Shown: one piece after another, positions 7,538 to 16,247 of the stretch
How positions within the stretch are numbered: the first letter of the stretch is position 1
Layout of the letters: every line of letters begins with the position of its first letter
Source: CATQHL01 sp965204655
GTDB taxonomy: Bacteria; Actinomycetota; Acidimicrobiia; Acidimicrobiales; CATQHL01
Length of the DNA stretch: 64,000 bases
Direction of reading: 5' to 3'
NCBI GenBank assembly: GCA_965204655.1
Contig: OZ241998.1
Location: 1-64,000 of the forward strand
Position numbers and translations under genes: made by a program
The notes under the pieces: generated by a model
The model's database searches: none
What the model was told of the DNA's origin: nothing
What the model saw: only the letters and a program-made list of their open reading frames with translations

Positions 7538-9217
7538 ATGAGCAAGAACCTGAAAATTCGAAGCAGCGATGTCACATCCGGCCCGGAGCGGGCTCCGGCT
7601 CGAGCCATGCTGCGGGCGGTCGGCATGACCGACGACGACTGGGACAAGCCGCAGGTGGGGGTGGCTTCCTCTTGGAACGAGGTCACTCCGTGCAACCTTC
7701 CCTTGGCTCGTCTGGCGAGACGCTGCAAGGACGGGGTGAGGGACGCCGGCGGATTTCCCCTGGAGTTCAACACCATCGCCGTCAGCGACGCCATCTCCAT
7801 GGGCACCGAAGGCATGCGAGCCTCCCTCGTGAGCAGGGAGATCATCGCCGATTCCGTGGAGGCGATGATGCACGGCGAGCGGCTCGACGCCTTCGTGAGT
7901 TTCGCCGGTTGCGACAAGTCGCTGCCAGGGATGCTCATGGCCGCCGCCCGTTTGAACCTGCCCAGCGTGTTCGTGTACGGCGGCTCGATACTCCCCGGGC
8001 GCCTGGGGGAACGCGCCCTGGACATCGTGAGCGTCTTTGAGGCGGTCGGCGCCCATGCGGTCGGCGACATGGACACGGACGAACTCACTGAGATAGAGCG
8101 CAACGCCTGTCCCAGCGAAGGCAGTTGCGCGGGCATGTTTACGGCCAACACGATGGCCTCGGTGGGGGAGGGTCTGGGGATGTCGCTTCCCGGAAGCGCT
8201 TCACCTGCCGCGCCGGACGTCCGGCGAGACGACATCGCCTACGAGAGCGGGCGGGCGGTGCTGAACCTGATGCGCGCCGACATACGGCCTCGCCACATCC
8301 TCACTAGAGGCGCTTTTGAGAACGCCATTGCGCTGGTGATGGCGTTGGGCGGATCAACCAACGCCGTCTTGCACCTGCTGGCCATTGCGTACGAGGCCAG
8401 GGTGACCTTGGAGCTGGACGACTTCAACCGGATTGCGGCGAGGGTGCCGCACCTCGCCGACACCAAGCCGCACGGGCGTTATCACATGCTCGACGTTGAC
8501 CGCGTGGGGGGAGTGCCCGTGGTGCTGCGGATGCTGATGGAGGAAGGTCTGCTGAACGGCGACGAGGTGACCGTGACCGGCAGGACAATGGCGCAGAATC
8601 TGGCTGAGGAGGCTCCGCCAGATCCCGACGGCAGCGTGATCCGCCGTTTTGACGATCCCATCTGGGACATCGGCGGGATTGCGGTGCTTACGGGCAGCCT
8701 CGCCCCCTCCGGCGCAGTGGTGAAGGTGGCGGGCATTGACGCCGAACGCTTTGGTGGAACGGCGAGGGTCTTCAACAGCGAAGACGAGGCGATGGAGGTG
8801 GTGTTGGCGGGGGGAATCAACCCTGGCGACGTCGTGGTTATCCGCTACGAGGGTCCCAAGGGCGGGCCGGGCATGCGCGAGATGCTGGCCATCACCGGAG
8901 CGATGAAGGGTGCAGGACGAGGCTCCGACGCAGCCTTGGTGACAGACGGACGTTTCTCTGGCGGCACTCACGGGTTCTGCGTGGGTCACGTTGCACCGGA
9001 GGCTTCGGAAGGCGGCCCCTTGGCGCTGGTGGAAGACGGCGACCGCATCGAGATAGACGTGCGCGAGCACTCCATTGATCTGATGGTGCCGGCTGACGTC
9101 CTGGCGGAGCGGCGGGCGGTTTGGCAGACGCCTGAGCCCCGTTACCCCTCCGGCTTCCTGGCCAAGTATGCGAGGCTGGCCGTCGGCGCAGAAAAGGGCG
9201 CCGTTACCGAGGCGTGA
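7538..9217 (+). CDS. ilvD: Dihydroxy-acid dehydratase
   Basis: Catalyses the third shared step of valine, isoleucine and leucine synthesis, dehydrating dihydroxy-isovalerate and dihydroxy-methylvalerate. The 559-aa sequence is full length, with the conserved iron-sulfur and Mg segments VTPCN, AGCDKSLPGM and CPSEGSCAGMFTANTM. Three cysteines in these positions fit a cluster-bearing IlvD; the exact cluster type cannot be fixed from sequence alone. The C-terminal block VTDGRFSGGTHGFCVGHVAPEA is also typical. It stands first in the local ilv series, 222 bp before ilvB and separated from it by a terminator-containing leader, so the two can be controlled separately. The upstream TACTCT, seven bases before the ATG, could be a -10 for a leaderless message. 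Confidence 0.95.
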   Translation: MSKNLKIRSSDVTSGPERAPARAMLRAVGMTDDDWDKPQVGVASSWNEVTPCNLPLARLARRCKDGVRDAGGFPLEFNTIAVSDAISMGTEGMRASLVSREIIADSVEAMMHGERLDAFVSFAGCDKSLPGMLMAAARLNLPSVFVYGGSILPGRLGERALDIVSVFEAVGAHAVGDMDTDELTEIERNACPSEGSCAGMFTANTMASVGEGLGMSLPGSASPAAPDVRRDDIAYESGRAVLNLMRADIRPRHILTRGAFENAIALVMALGGSTNAVLHLLAIAYEARVTLELDDFNRIAARVPHLADTKPHGRYHMLDVDRVGGVPVVLRMLMEEGLLNGDEVTVTGRTMAQNLAEEAPPDPDGSVIRRFDDPIWDIGGIAVLTGSLAPSGAVVKVAGIDAERFGGTARVFNSEDEAMEVVLAGGINPGDVVVIRYEGPKGGPGMREMLAITGAMKGAGRGSDAALVTDGRFSGGTHGFCVGHVAPEASEGGPLALVEDGDRIEIDVREHSIDLMVPADVLAERRAVWQTPEPRYPSGFLAKYARLAVGAEKGAVTEA

Positions 9218-9275
9218 CCGGGGCAGCGTGACTGAGGCGTGAAGTCGCTGCGCATCGGTTGCGGGGATCTTCGGC

Positions 9276-9281
9276 TATACT
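9276..9281 (+). promoter_or_regulatory. Candidate -10 element for the ilvB leader
   Basis: TATACT lies seven bases before the GTG of the leader peptide, placing the expected transcription start at or beside that GTG. No good -35 hexamer is visible at 17-18 bp, so the promoter is tentative. Confidence 0.5.
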
Positions 9282-9288
9282 TGTTGTC

Positions 9289-9345
9289 GTGGGTCGCCAC
9301 AGGTCGCATGCAAGCCGATTCCTCGCTCAGGTAGTAGTTCTCTGA
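9289..9345 (+). CDS. Putative ilvB leader peptide (leaderless, ends Val-Val-Val-Leu)
   Basis: GTG at 9289 opens an 18-codon frame reading MGRHRSHASRFLAQVVVL, stopping at TGA 9343-9345. The last four sense codons are three valines and a leucine, end products of the downstream pathway. The stop touches the first of two terminator-like hairpins. No Shine-Dalgarno sequence precedes it, and the distance from TATACT fits leaderless translation. Slow decoding of these codons when Val or Leu is scarce would stall a ribosome just before the hairpins. This matches the logic of known actinobacterial ilvB leaders. Confidence 0.6.
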   Translation: MGRHRSHASRFLAQVVVL

Positions 9346-9370
9346 CGCGCGGCTGCTGCCGCGCGTTTTT
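9345..9370 (+). terminator. First hairpin of the ilvB leader
   Basis: ACGCGCGGC (9345-9353) pairs with GCCGCGCGT (9358-9366) around TGCT and is followed by a run of T to 9370. It overlaps the leader peptide stop codon, so a stalled or terminating ribosome would affect its folding. Confidence 0.65.
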
Positions 9371-9398
9371 GTCCTCCCGGTCGGGAGGACATTTTTTT
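9371..9398 (+). terminator. Rho-independent terminator / attenuator before ilvB
   Basis: GTCCTCCCG (9371-9379) and CGGGAGGAC (9382-9390) form a perfect 9-bp stem with a two-base loop, then A and seven T. It lies 41 bp before the ilvB start and after the leader peptide, the right place for an attenuator. It might also end readthrough from ilvD. Confidence 0.75.
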
Positions 9399-9439
9399 AG
9401 TGGACAAGCCCAAGCAGGGAAGCAACAGGAGGTGAGCAC

Positions 9440-11179
9440 ATGAAAATGAACGGAGGTCAGGCTCTGATGAAGAGCCTGGAGAACCACGGAGTGGAGATCG
9501 TCTTCGGGTTGCCCGGCGGCGCCATCCTGCCGGTCTACGACCCGCTGCTGGAATCCTCCATCCGTCACGTCCTGGTGCGTCACGAACAGGGCGCAGGGCA
9601 CATGGCTCAGGGTTATGCACAGGCCACCGGTCGGGCGGGTGTGGCAATGGTCACCAGCGGGCCGGGCGCCACCAACATCGTCACGCCGCTCTGCGACGCC
9701 TACATGGATTCGGTGCCCATCGTCGTCATCACTGGTCAGGTGCCTTACGCGGCCATCGGCAGCGACGCCTTTCAGGAGTGCGACACGACCGGCATCACCA
9801 TGACGATCACCAAGCACAACTACCTGGTTTCGGAAGCGTCCGAAATCCCCCAGGTGATACACGACGCATTCCACATCGCAACCACCGGGCGCCCCGGGCC
9901 GGTGCTGGTGGACATCCCCAAGTGCACGGTTGATCCCCGCAATCCCCGTTCCAGCCTGGAGTGGTACGAGCCGACCGACAACGACCTGCCCGGCTACCAG
10001 CCCCGTACGTCGCCTGACGCTCAGGCCACCGAGGCGGCGGTTGATCTGATCTGTGCGGCTAGGCGTCCTGTCATCTACTCCGGCGGGGGCATTCTGAAGT
10101 CAAGGGCGAGCGAGGCGCTGCTGGAGTTCGCTGAACTGGTTCAGATACCGGTGGTCACGACCCTCATGAACCGCGGCGGCTTCCCGGACGATCACCCGCT
10201 CTGCCTGGGGATGCCAGGTATGCACGGCAACTACACGGCGGTTACCGCCATGCAGAAGGCCGACCTCCTGATTGCGCTCGGCGCCCGCTTTGACGACCGG
10301 GTGACGGGGAAGGTAGACGCTTTTGCGCCCGACGCCAAGATCGTTCACGTTGACATTGACACCGCCGAGTTAGGCAAGGTGCGCGAGCCCGAGGTGGGCA
10401 TCGCAGCCGACTGTCGGGAGGCCATTTTGGCCCTCACGGCCGCCGTCAGGGCGCGCGGCGGGGCGGACGCCCTGGGAGACCGCAGCGGCTGGGATGCGCA
10501 GATAGCCGACTGGAAAGCCCGCTACCCGCTGACCTACGACGAAAGCGCTCCGGGCGGAGCCATCAAACCGCAGTACGTGATAGAGGAACTGCGTGACGCC
10601 ACGCCGGACGACACCATCGTGTGCGCCGGAGTGGGTCAGCACCAGATGTGGGCGAGTCAGTACTGGCGCTTCAACCACCCCTATACGTGGATCAACTCCG
10701 GCGGGCTGGGGACGATGGGGTTTGCAGTGCCCGCAGCCATAGGGGCCAAGGCGGGCTGTCCTTCCCGGATGGTCTGGGCGATCGACGGGGACGGCTGTTT
10801 CCAGATGACCGCCCAGGAACTGGTGACGGCTTCCACTGAGCGTCTGCCGATCAAGGTGGCGATACTCAACAACTCCTACCTGGGAATGGTGCGGCAGTGG
10901 CAGGAGCTCTTCTACGACGAGCGGTATTCCGAGGTGGATCTCACTCGGGAGTTGCCTGACTACAAGGGCTGGGCTGAGGCGATGGGGTGTGCTGCCATGC
11001 GCATTACTACAGCCGAAGAGGTCCGGCCGGCTATTGAAAAGGCGAACGAGGTGAACGACCGCCCAGTGGTGATTGAGTTCCGGGTGGATCACGAAGAGAA
11101 CGTGTTCCCGATGGTGCCGGCGGGGGCTTCCAACGACGACATAGTCCTGTCGCAGTCGCAGCTGCAGGGTCTTTCCTAG
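9440..11179 (+). CDS. ilvB: Acetolactate synthase, large catalytic subunit
   Basis: Thiamine diphosphate enzyme joining pyruvate with pyruvate or 2-oxobutyrate, the first common step to branched-chain amino acids. Full length at 579 aa. The N-terminal ThDP-binding half holds the catalytic Glu in VLVRHEQGAGHMAQGYA. The C-terminal half has the ThDP/Mg motif beginning GDG in IDGDGCFQMTAQELVTA, ending in a conserved NN (ILNNSYLG). ATG 9440 is preceded by AGGAGGTGAGCAC, a strong ribosome-binding site. It sits behind the leader and terminator and is followed by ilvN 130 bp later. Confidence 0.95.
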   Translation: MKMNGGQALMKSLENHGVEIVFGLPGGAILPVYDPLLESSIRHVLVRHEQGAGHMAQGYAQATGRAGVAMVTSGPGATNIVTPLCDAYMDSVPIVVITGQVPYAAIGSDAFQECDTTGITMTITKHNYLVSEASEIPQVIHDAFHIATTGRPGPVLVDIPKCTVDPRNPRSSLEWYEPTDNDLPGYQPRTSPDAQATEAAVDLICAARRPVIYSGGGILKSRASEALLEFAELVQIPVVTTLMNRGGFPDDHPLCLGMPGMHGNYTAVTAMQKADLLIALGARFDDRVTGKVDAFAPDAKIVHVDIDTAELGKVREPEVGIAADCREAILALTAAVRARGGADALGDRSGWDAQIADWKARYPLTYDESAPGGAIKPQYVIEELRDATPDDTIVCAGVGQHQMWASQYWRFNHPYTWINSGGLGTMGFAVPAAIGAKAGCPSRMVWAIDGDGCFQMTAQELVTASTERLPIKVAILNNSYLGMVRQWQELFYDERYSEVDLTRELPDYKGWAEAMGCAAMRITTAEEVRPAIEKANEVNDRPVVIEFRVDHEENVFPMVPAGASNDDIVLSQSQLQGLS

Positions 11180-11246
11180 GGGGCGGAGGTGCGGCGTCGT
11201 GCGCTGCGGTCACCCGGTTGGTTGGGGTCGGCGGAGGCTGGGGCGG

Positions 11247-11300
11247 GGCGCCGCCCGCTGGAGGGACGCCCGCTGGAGGCGTCGGCGCCGCCCGCTGGAG
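11247..11300. repeat. 17-bp direct repeat before ilvN
   Basis: GGCGCCGCCCGCTGGAG is present at 11247-11263 and 11284-11300, with a partial copy between. The second copy ends ten bases before the ilvN ATG and supplies its only Shine-Dalgarno-like bases. Confidence 0.65.
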
Positions 11301-11309
11301 TGATTTGGT

Positions 11310-11831
11310 ATGGCGAAGCCTAAAAGGCGCCTGCACACGCTGGTCGTGCTCGTTGAGAACAAGGCGGGCGTGCTTGCTCGAGTGGCGGGCTTGTTCGCCC
11401 GCAGGGGGTTCAACATTGAGACCCTCGCAGTGGCGCCCACCGACACTCCCGAACTCAGCCGGATCACGCTGGCCACCGACGCCGACGCTGCGCCTCTGGA
11501 TCAGGTGATTAACCAGCTCGACAAGTTGGTGAACGTGGTGAGCATCAGGCTGCTGCTGCCCGAGGAGTCGGTGGAGAGGGAACTGCTCCTGGCCACTGTC
11601 GCGGCGCTGCCAGAGGTTCGCGGCCAGGTGATGGACTTGGTGCGCATCTTTGACGCCCGCGTGCTGAACGTAGGGCCGGACAAACTCATGGTGTCGCTTT
11701 CGGGCGGCCCCAGTCGGGTGGACGATTTTGAGAGTCTCCTGCGTCCGTTCGGAATCGTTGAACTTCAGCGCACCGGCAAGGTGGCGCTGCCCCGCTTGGC
11801 CAGCGCCGGCGGCGAGGTAGGGGAGTTCTAG
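11310..11831 (+). CDS. ilvN: Acetolactate synthase, small regulatory subunit
   Basis: Regulatory partner of IlvB that confers feedback control by branched-chain amino acids. 173 aa, with the ACT domain at about 8-80 (HTLVVLVENKAGVLARVAGLF, then RRGFNIETLAVAPT) and a C-terminal ALS_ss domain (ERELLLATVAALPEVRGQVM). The Asn and Gly residues at the valine-binding ACT interface are present. Order and strand (ilvB-ilvN-ilvC) are those of most actinobacteria. Confidence 0.93.
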   Translation: MAKPKRRLHTLVVLVENKAGVLARVAGLFARRGFNIETLAVAPTDTPELSRITLATDADAAPLDQVINQLDKLVNVVSIRLLLPEESVERELLLATVAALPEVRGQVMDLVRIFDARVLNVGPDKLMVSLSGGPSRVDDFESLLRPFGIVELQRTGKVALPRLASAGGEVGEF

Positions 11832-11883
11832 AAGTCCAGGGCCGGGGGATGCCTTCGCCCGGAGGCTGCCCGGCGGCGTTGCG

Positions 11884-11898
11884 ACCTCTTGAAGAGGT
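11884..11898. promoter_or_regulatory. Small inverted repeat upstream of ilvC
   Basis: ACCTCT-TGA-AGAGGT is a perfect 6-bp palindrome about 75 bp before the ilvC ATG, with CATAAT (a possible -10) a few bases downstream. It may be an operator or hairpin of a separate ilvC promoter. Support is modest. Confidence 0.35.
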
Positions 11899-11973
11899 GC
11901 GACACTGACATAATTACCGACAGGATCACCCCGGGCGGATCATGTCGCCGAACGCCTAGCCCAAGGAGCAGCT

Positions 11974-13008
11974 ATGACCGCAAAGATGTACTACACCGCC
12001 GACGCCGACCGCGCCGTCATCGCCGACAGGCGGGTGGCGGTGCTGGGATACGGGTCGCAGGGTCACGCCCACGCCCTCAACCTCAAGGATTCCGGCATAG
12101 ACGTGCGCGTGGGGCTGAGAGAGGGATCGTCTTCGGTGGCTAAGGCGGCCGAAGAGGGGCTTCGGGTGTTGTCTATGGCCGAGGCTGCCGCCGAATCCGA
12201 CATGGTGATGATGCTTCTCCCGGACACCCTCCAGCCCGACGTCTACCTAGAGCACGTGGCCCCCAACCAGTCGGACGGGGAAGCCTTGCTATTTGCTCAC
12301 GGCTTCAACATCCGCTTCGGAAGCATCGTCCCGCCGGCGGGGATCGACGTGATGATGGTCGCCCCGAAAGGCCCGGGACACCTGCTGCGGCGCACTTTTG
12401 TTGAGGGCGGCGGCGTGCCGTGCCTCATAGCGGTTGAGCAGGACGCCACCGGCTCTGCCCGGGACTTGGCGTTGGCTTACTCCGACGCCATCGGCGGTAC
12501 GCAGGCGGGCGTCATTGAGACCACCTTCGCCGAGGAGTGCGAAACCGACCTCTTCGGAGAGCAGGTGGTGCTCTGCGGCGGTCTGACGTCGATCACCCAG
12601 GCGGCCTTTGAGATTCTGACCGAGGCGGGCTATTCCCCGGAGGTGGCCTACTTTGAATGTCTGCACGAGCTCAAGCTCATAGTCGATCTCATGTACGAGG
12701 AGGGCATAGCAGGGATGCGCTACTCCGTATCCGACACGGCTGAGTACGGAGATCTGACACGCGGCCCGCGACTGGTAGACGACCATGTGCGCGCCACGAT
12801 GAAGCGGATACTCGCCGAGATTCAGGACGGGACGTTTGCTGAGGAATGGATAGCCGAGAGCCGCGGCGGTCGGGAGCGCTTCCTGGCGCTGGCGGAGGCA
12901 GGGAGGAAGCACCCCATAGAGCAGGTGGGAGAGACGCTGCGGGCGAGGATGCCCTGGATCAACGCAGGCAAGACTTCCGTTCAGCAGGCTTCGGGCGGCC
13001 AGGTCTGA
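11974..13008 (+). CDS. ilvC: Ketol-acid reductoisomerase (class I)
   Basis: NADPH- and Mg-dependent isomerisation and reduction of acetolactate or acetohydroxybutyrate. 344 aa, the usual short class I length. The Rossmann motif GYGSQGHAHALNLKDSG is near residue 26, followed by the HGFNIRFG and VAPKGPGH segments. The metal-binding Asp/Glu residues are in EECETDLFGEQVVLCGG and FECLHELKLIVDLMYEEG. ATG 11974 has AAGGAGCAGCT before it. The Gln in GSQGHA after the dinucleotide loop is as usual. Confidence 0.95.
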   Translation: MTAKMYYTADADRAVIADRRVAVLGYGSQGHAHALNLKDSGIDVRVGLREGSSSVAKAAEEGLRVLSMAEAAAESDMVMMLLPDTLQPDVYLEHVAPNQSDGEALLFAHGFNIRFGSIVPPAGIDVMMVAPKGPGHLLRRTFVEGGGVPCLIAVEQDATGSARDLALAYSDAIGGTQAGVIETTFAEECETDLFGEQVVLCGGLTSITQAAFEILTEAGYSPEVAYFECLHELKLIVDLMYEEGIAGMRYSVSDTAEYGDLTRGPRLVDDHVRATMKRILAEIQDGTFAEEWIAESRGGRERFLALAEAGRKHPIEQVGETLRARMPWINAGKTSVQQASGGQV

Positions 13009-13103
13009 GAAGTGCCGTCGGAACTCGGCGGGACGGGGTTTCGCCCGTGCGCCGAGGGCGGGACGCCGGGGGTTTTGCTCTGTGGAGGTCTGCTAGCTCA
13101 AGA

Positions 13104-14750
13104 GTGCTGAAGTTCTGCGGGCTGCTCGTCGGGCTTGGGCTGCTGGCGGTCGCCTGCAGGAGCCCCGATTTGACCATCGGAGTGCCCGAGTCGGAACTCC
13201 GTACGTCCGCCCCGGCGACGACCTCCACGACAGCGCCCCCGGCGCCCCCAGCGCCCCCGGTTTCGTCGACCCTGCCCGAGCAGACGACGAGCACTTCCAG
13301 CGTCACGCCTCCCGCGCCCCCGGGCGGCGTCGATCTTCCTGTCCCGCCCCCGGTCTCGATCGGAGACGGGCCGTCTGAGGTTGATCCTCCTGGGGGGGAG
13401 GACGTCTCTAGCACCTCCACTTCTGTGCTATCGGGCGTGGAGACAGAGGTCGTGGTGTCCGGCTTGACGTCCGAGACGATGAAGTTGGCCGTGATCGTGG
13501 ACGACGAGACGGGCGGGGTGGCGGACGGACGCTCCCTTTCGGCCTTCTTGGCAGTTCTGTCGTGGGCGGAGTCGGTGAACGCTGGCGGAGGTCTGGCTGG
13601 GCGCAGGGTGCGCGTTGGGCTGATAGACGCTGGATTGTTCGGTCACGTTGAGGCGCTTAGGCAGGTGTGCAACGGGGACTTCTTCGCCCTCGTGGGGAGC
13701 GACGCACTTTTTGATGAGGAAGGGTTGGAGCAGTTAGAAGATCCCGGGTGCGGCCTTGTGGACTTCCCGGCTCGTGCCAACTCTCCTAGGCGGGCGAGTT
13801 CCTCGGTTTCGTTCTACTCTGTGCCGATACCGGCTGGGGTGGTGGAAGCCGGAGCGATGCGAGTGCTGGCGGAGAGGTATCCCGAGGCGGTCGAGAAGGC
13901 GGCTTCGATTTTTGTGGACTTCCCTGCGACCGTGGTGGCAACCGAGCAGGCGCTGGAGGCGGCTTTGGGGTTGGGATACGAGTCCCGCTACCAACCCACG
14001 GTTGAGTTCGACGCCGACTTCGTTGAGCAGGCAAGACTCTTGTCGGTACTGGAGGTGTCCAGCCTGATCTGGGCGGGTGACGCCTTTCGGCTGGCGGAGT
14101 TGCTCTCGGCGGCGGCGGTGGAAGGACTTGAACTGCAAGTGAGTTGCGCCGCGGCTTGCCACGGCGTGCAGTTGACGGAGTTGATGGCGGCGGCGGTGGA
14201 GGCGGCCTCCGCCCGCTCCGAGGGGGATACTGCGGAGGCGGCCTCCGAACTCTTGACCTGGAGCCCTTACCTACCCCCTGGGGAAGAGGACTACAGCTCC
14301 GAACTGGCGGCCTACCAGCAGTGGCTGGAGGAGGTGGAGCCCGGCGCTAAGCCTGACGTACGCGGCGTTGCCGCCTGGTCTGCGGCGCGGCTTTTTGAAG
14401 AGGCCGTGCTGCGGGCGGTGAGAGGCGGCACTCCCTCGGAGGACTTTGCTCTGTTGTCGCCCGAGACCTTGACGGAAGCGGCGAGGGGCATCATTAACTG
14501 GAACGGGCGGGGATTGCACGGCGTCACCCATCCTGGCAGGGGAGCGGGAACCCCCTGCGGGGTGGTTCTGTCTGTTAGCGCAGAGGGTTGGGAGCGCGTG
14601 CGCCCTGTTGAGCGGGGGACTTTTGATTGCTCGGAGGAGAACCTGTTCACCTTGGAGGTGACTGCCGGGTTAGGTCTAGACCCCGATGTGCAAGACGGCG
14701 TAGAGGAAACGGAAGGCGAAGGGTCGGAGGGTGGTGTAGAAGAGCCGTAG
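13104..14750 (+). CDS. Lipoprotein resembling a periplasmic binding protein (type 1 fold)
   Basis: A 548-aa predicted lipoprotein. Starting at GTG 13104, the N-terminus is LKFCGLLVGLGLLAVAC, a short signal ending in a lipobox Cys. It is followed by a Pro/Thr/Ser-rich linker to about residue 130 and then a domain resembling amino-acid-binding receptors of ABC transporters (LAVIVDDETGG, ADGRSLSAFLAVLSWAESVNA, RVRVGLIDA). GGAGG lies 15 bases before the GTG, which is far. No transporter membrane genes are adjacent. Its place 95 bp after ilvC invites a role in sensing or binding branched-chain amino acids, but that is inference. The acidic C-terminus is low-complexity. Confidence 0.6.
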   Translation: MLKFCGLLVGLGLLAVACRSPDLTIGVPESELRTSAPATTSTTAPPAPPAPPVSSTLPEQTTSTSSVTPPAPPGGVDLPVPPPVSIGDGPSEVDPPGGEDVSSTSTSVLSGVETEVVVSGLTSETMKLAVIVDDETGGVADGRSLSAFLAVLSWAESVNAGGGLAGRRVRVGLIDAGLFGHVEALRQVCNGDFFALVGSDALFDEEGLEQLEDPGCGLVDFPARANSPRRASSSVSFYSVPIPAGVVEAGAMRVLAERYPEAVEKAASIFVDFPATVVATEQALEAALGLGYESRYQPTVEFDADFVEQARLLSVLEVSSLIWAGDAFRLAELLSAAAVEGLELQVSCAAACHGVQLTELMAAAVEAASARSEGDTAEAASELLTWSPYLPPGEEDYSSELAAYQQWLEEVEPGAKPDVRGVAAWSAARLFEEAVLRAVRGGTPSEDFALLSPETLTEAARGIINWNGRGLHGVTHPGRGAGTPCGVVLSVSAEGWERVRPVERGTFDCSEENLFTLEVTAGLGLDPDVQDGVEETEGEGSEGGVEEP

Positions 14751-14780
14751 GATGCGGCGGGGAAGCGGTCAGCAGCCCAC

Positions 14781-15533
14781 TTACGTCTCTTGGCGGGCGG
14801 CTGCGAGATCGCCCTCCATGGCGGCGCGGAACAGAGGGAGATCCGCAGAGACCGTCATCAGCTGAAAGCCCTCTTCTAGGCGGCGCTGAGCCAGCTTGGA
14901 GTTGGTGTGTATGCCGGGTATCACGCCGCGTCGGCGGCAGGTTTTCAGCACTGCCTCTAGGGCGTCGCTAAACGACTTTTCTTCGTTGTGCGGCCCGGGG
15001 GGCAGCCCCAGGCTTACCGACAGGTCGGACGGGCCTATGTATGCGGCGTCTATGCCCGGTACTGAGAGGATTTCGTCTATGTTCGCAACGGCTTCGGCGG
15101 TCTCGATCATCGTTATGCAGAGAACGGTGTCGTCGGCTTCCTTGGGGTAGGAGGGTCTTCCCAGGCTGACGCGGGTAGGCCCGAAACTGCGAGCCCCTCT
15201 CGGTGCGTAGCGGCAGGCTGCTGCGGCCGCCAGGGCGTCGTCTCGGGTGTTGACCATTGGGATGATCACCCCCAGCGCTCCGCCGTCCAGCAGCCTCCCG
15301 ATGATCCCGGGTTCGTTCCAGGGGGAGCGGGCAAACGGAACGCTGTCGCCCAACTCAATGGCTGCGAACATCCCCAGGGCGTCGGAGTAGTCGGACATGC
15401 CGTGCTGGAGGTCTACGCAGACGTAGTCGTAGCCGACTCTCCCCACGATTTCTGCGGTGATGCTCGACGGGATGGCCAGCCACGCACCAGCGGCGCATTC
15501 GCCTCGTTGCCATTTTTCTTTGATCGGATTCAT
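14781..15533 (-). CDS. HpcH/HpaI-family class II aldolase
   Basis: 250-aa metal-dependent aldolase of the family that cleaves 2-oxo acids such as 4-hydroxy-2-oxoheptanedioate or 2-keto-3-deoxy sugar acids to pyruvate plus an aldehyde. Visible marks are YDYVCVDLQHG (base region), the metal-binding Glu in ITMIETAEAVANIDEIL and Asp in AAYIGPSDLSVSLGLP. The length is normal. It is convergent with the lipoprotein gene and stands alone, so its substrate cannot be inferred from context. Confidence 0.85.
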   Translation of the reverse strand: MNPIKEKWQRGECAAGAWLAIPSSITAEIVGRVGYDYVCVDLQHGMSDYSDALGMFAAIELGDSVPFARSPWNEPGIIGRLLDGGALGVIIPMVNTRDDALAAAAACRYAPRGARSFGPTRVSLGRPSYPKEADDTVLCITMIETAEAVANIDEILSVPGIDAAYIGPSDLSVSLGLPPGPHNEEKSFSDALEAVLKTCRRRGVIPGIHTNSKLAQRRLEEGFQLMTVSADLPLFRAAMEGDLAAARQET

Positions 15534-15578
15534 GCGGGCGTCCTCGTTCGGGCTTTCGGAAGCGGCTTGGTTCTGAGG

Positions 15579-16247
15579 CTAGTCAGACTCGTTGTCCGAC
15601 TGCCTTAGAGGGGTGTCCGCTCCGCCGCAGGTGCCCCAGATTCCCAGGTTTTCGGTTCGAGCCAGGGAGACTGCTCTTGAGAAGTAAGCGGCATAGTCGT
15701 CGTTGGGTGGTATGGAGAGGACGTCGGCGTAGCCCTCGCGGGCGAGCATCAAGTTCACGAAGATGCCGTCGGATCGGTAGACGTAGGCAAGGCGGCGTTC
15801 ATAGATATCAAAAGGCTCTTCGCCTGCAGTTAAGAAGACCTGGCTGCGGGCGGGGGTCAGGCTTCGCAGGAAGTCGGTGCTCTCTGCGCCGAAGCATTCA
15901 GCCGGTCTGTATCCGCCGAGTTTTTCTGGGGTGTCTATTCCGATGAGCCTGACGGTTTCCTCCCTGCCGTTCTCGTAGACGACTACGAGAGTGTCTCCGT
16001 CTACGACCTTCTTGACCGTGGCGGCGGCGGAGTGCTCAGGGTGAGAGAAAAGGTTGACGGGGTATTTCACTGCAGAGAGAGGCGAAGGCGCTCCGGGAGC
16101 CCCCTCTCCGGGGGAATCCGCTCCGAGGTTCGTTTCTTGCGTGGTTGCGTCTGAGGTTGTGATTGTGAGCGTGCCGCTGGATGACCCGGAGGATGCCTGC
16201 GGCGGCGAATCAGTGAACATGCCGCACCCCGGCAGCGTCGAAATCAT
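15579..16247 (-). CDS. Thermonuclease-like (SNase) lipoprotein, start unclear
   Basis: Secreted nuclease domain from about residue 70: VKKVVDGDTLVVV, VRLIGIDTPEK and ERRLAYVYRSDGIFVNLMLAREG match staphylococcal nuclease with its catalytic Arg/Glu/Asp positions. From the first ATG (16247) the protein has only MISTLPGC before a lipobox-like Cys, too short for export. The same frame continues upstream with a proper hydrophobic stretch (ALVVVTLVAFLMISTLPGC) and a KRE-containing charged end before TAA at 16361-16359. That stretch contains no ATG, GTG or TTG, so the real start is non-standard (CTG at 16277 or ATA at 16310) or the sequence has changed. Role: extracellular nucleic acid breakdown. Confidence 0.75.
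   Translation of the reverse strand: MISTLPGCGMFTDSPPQASSGSSSGTLTITTSDATTQETNLGADSPGEGAPGAPSPLSAVKYPVNLFSHPEHSAAATVKKVVDGDTLVVVYENGREETVRLIGIDTPEKLGGYRPAECFGAESTDFLRSLTPARSQVFLTAGEEPFDIYERRLAYVYRSDGIFVNLMLAREGYADVLSIPPNDDYAAYFSRAVSLARTENLGIWGTCGGADTPLRQSDNESD

Noticed and set aside
9371..9398. Simple terminator of ilvD only
   Set aside because: Position after a Val/Leu-rich leader frame and promoter-like TATACT suits attenuation better, though ending ilvD transcripts is not excluded.
12846..13103. Upstream extension of the binding-protein lipoprotein into ilvC
   Set aside because: The signal peptide needs a start near 13104, and the extension is the alternative frame of ilvC.
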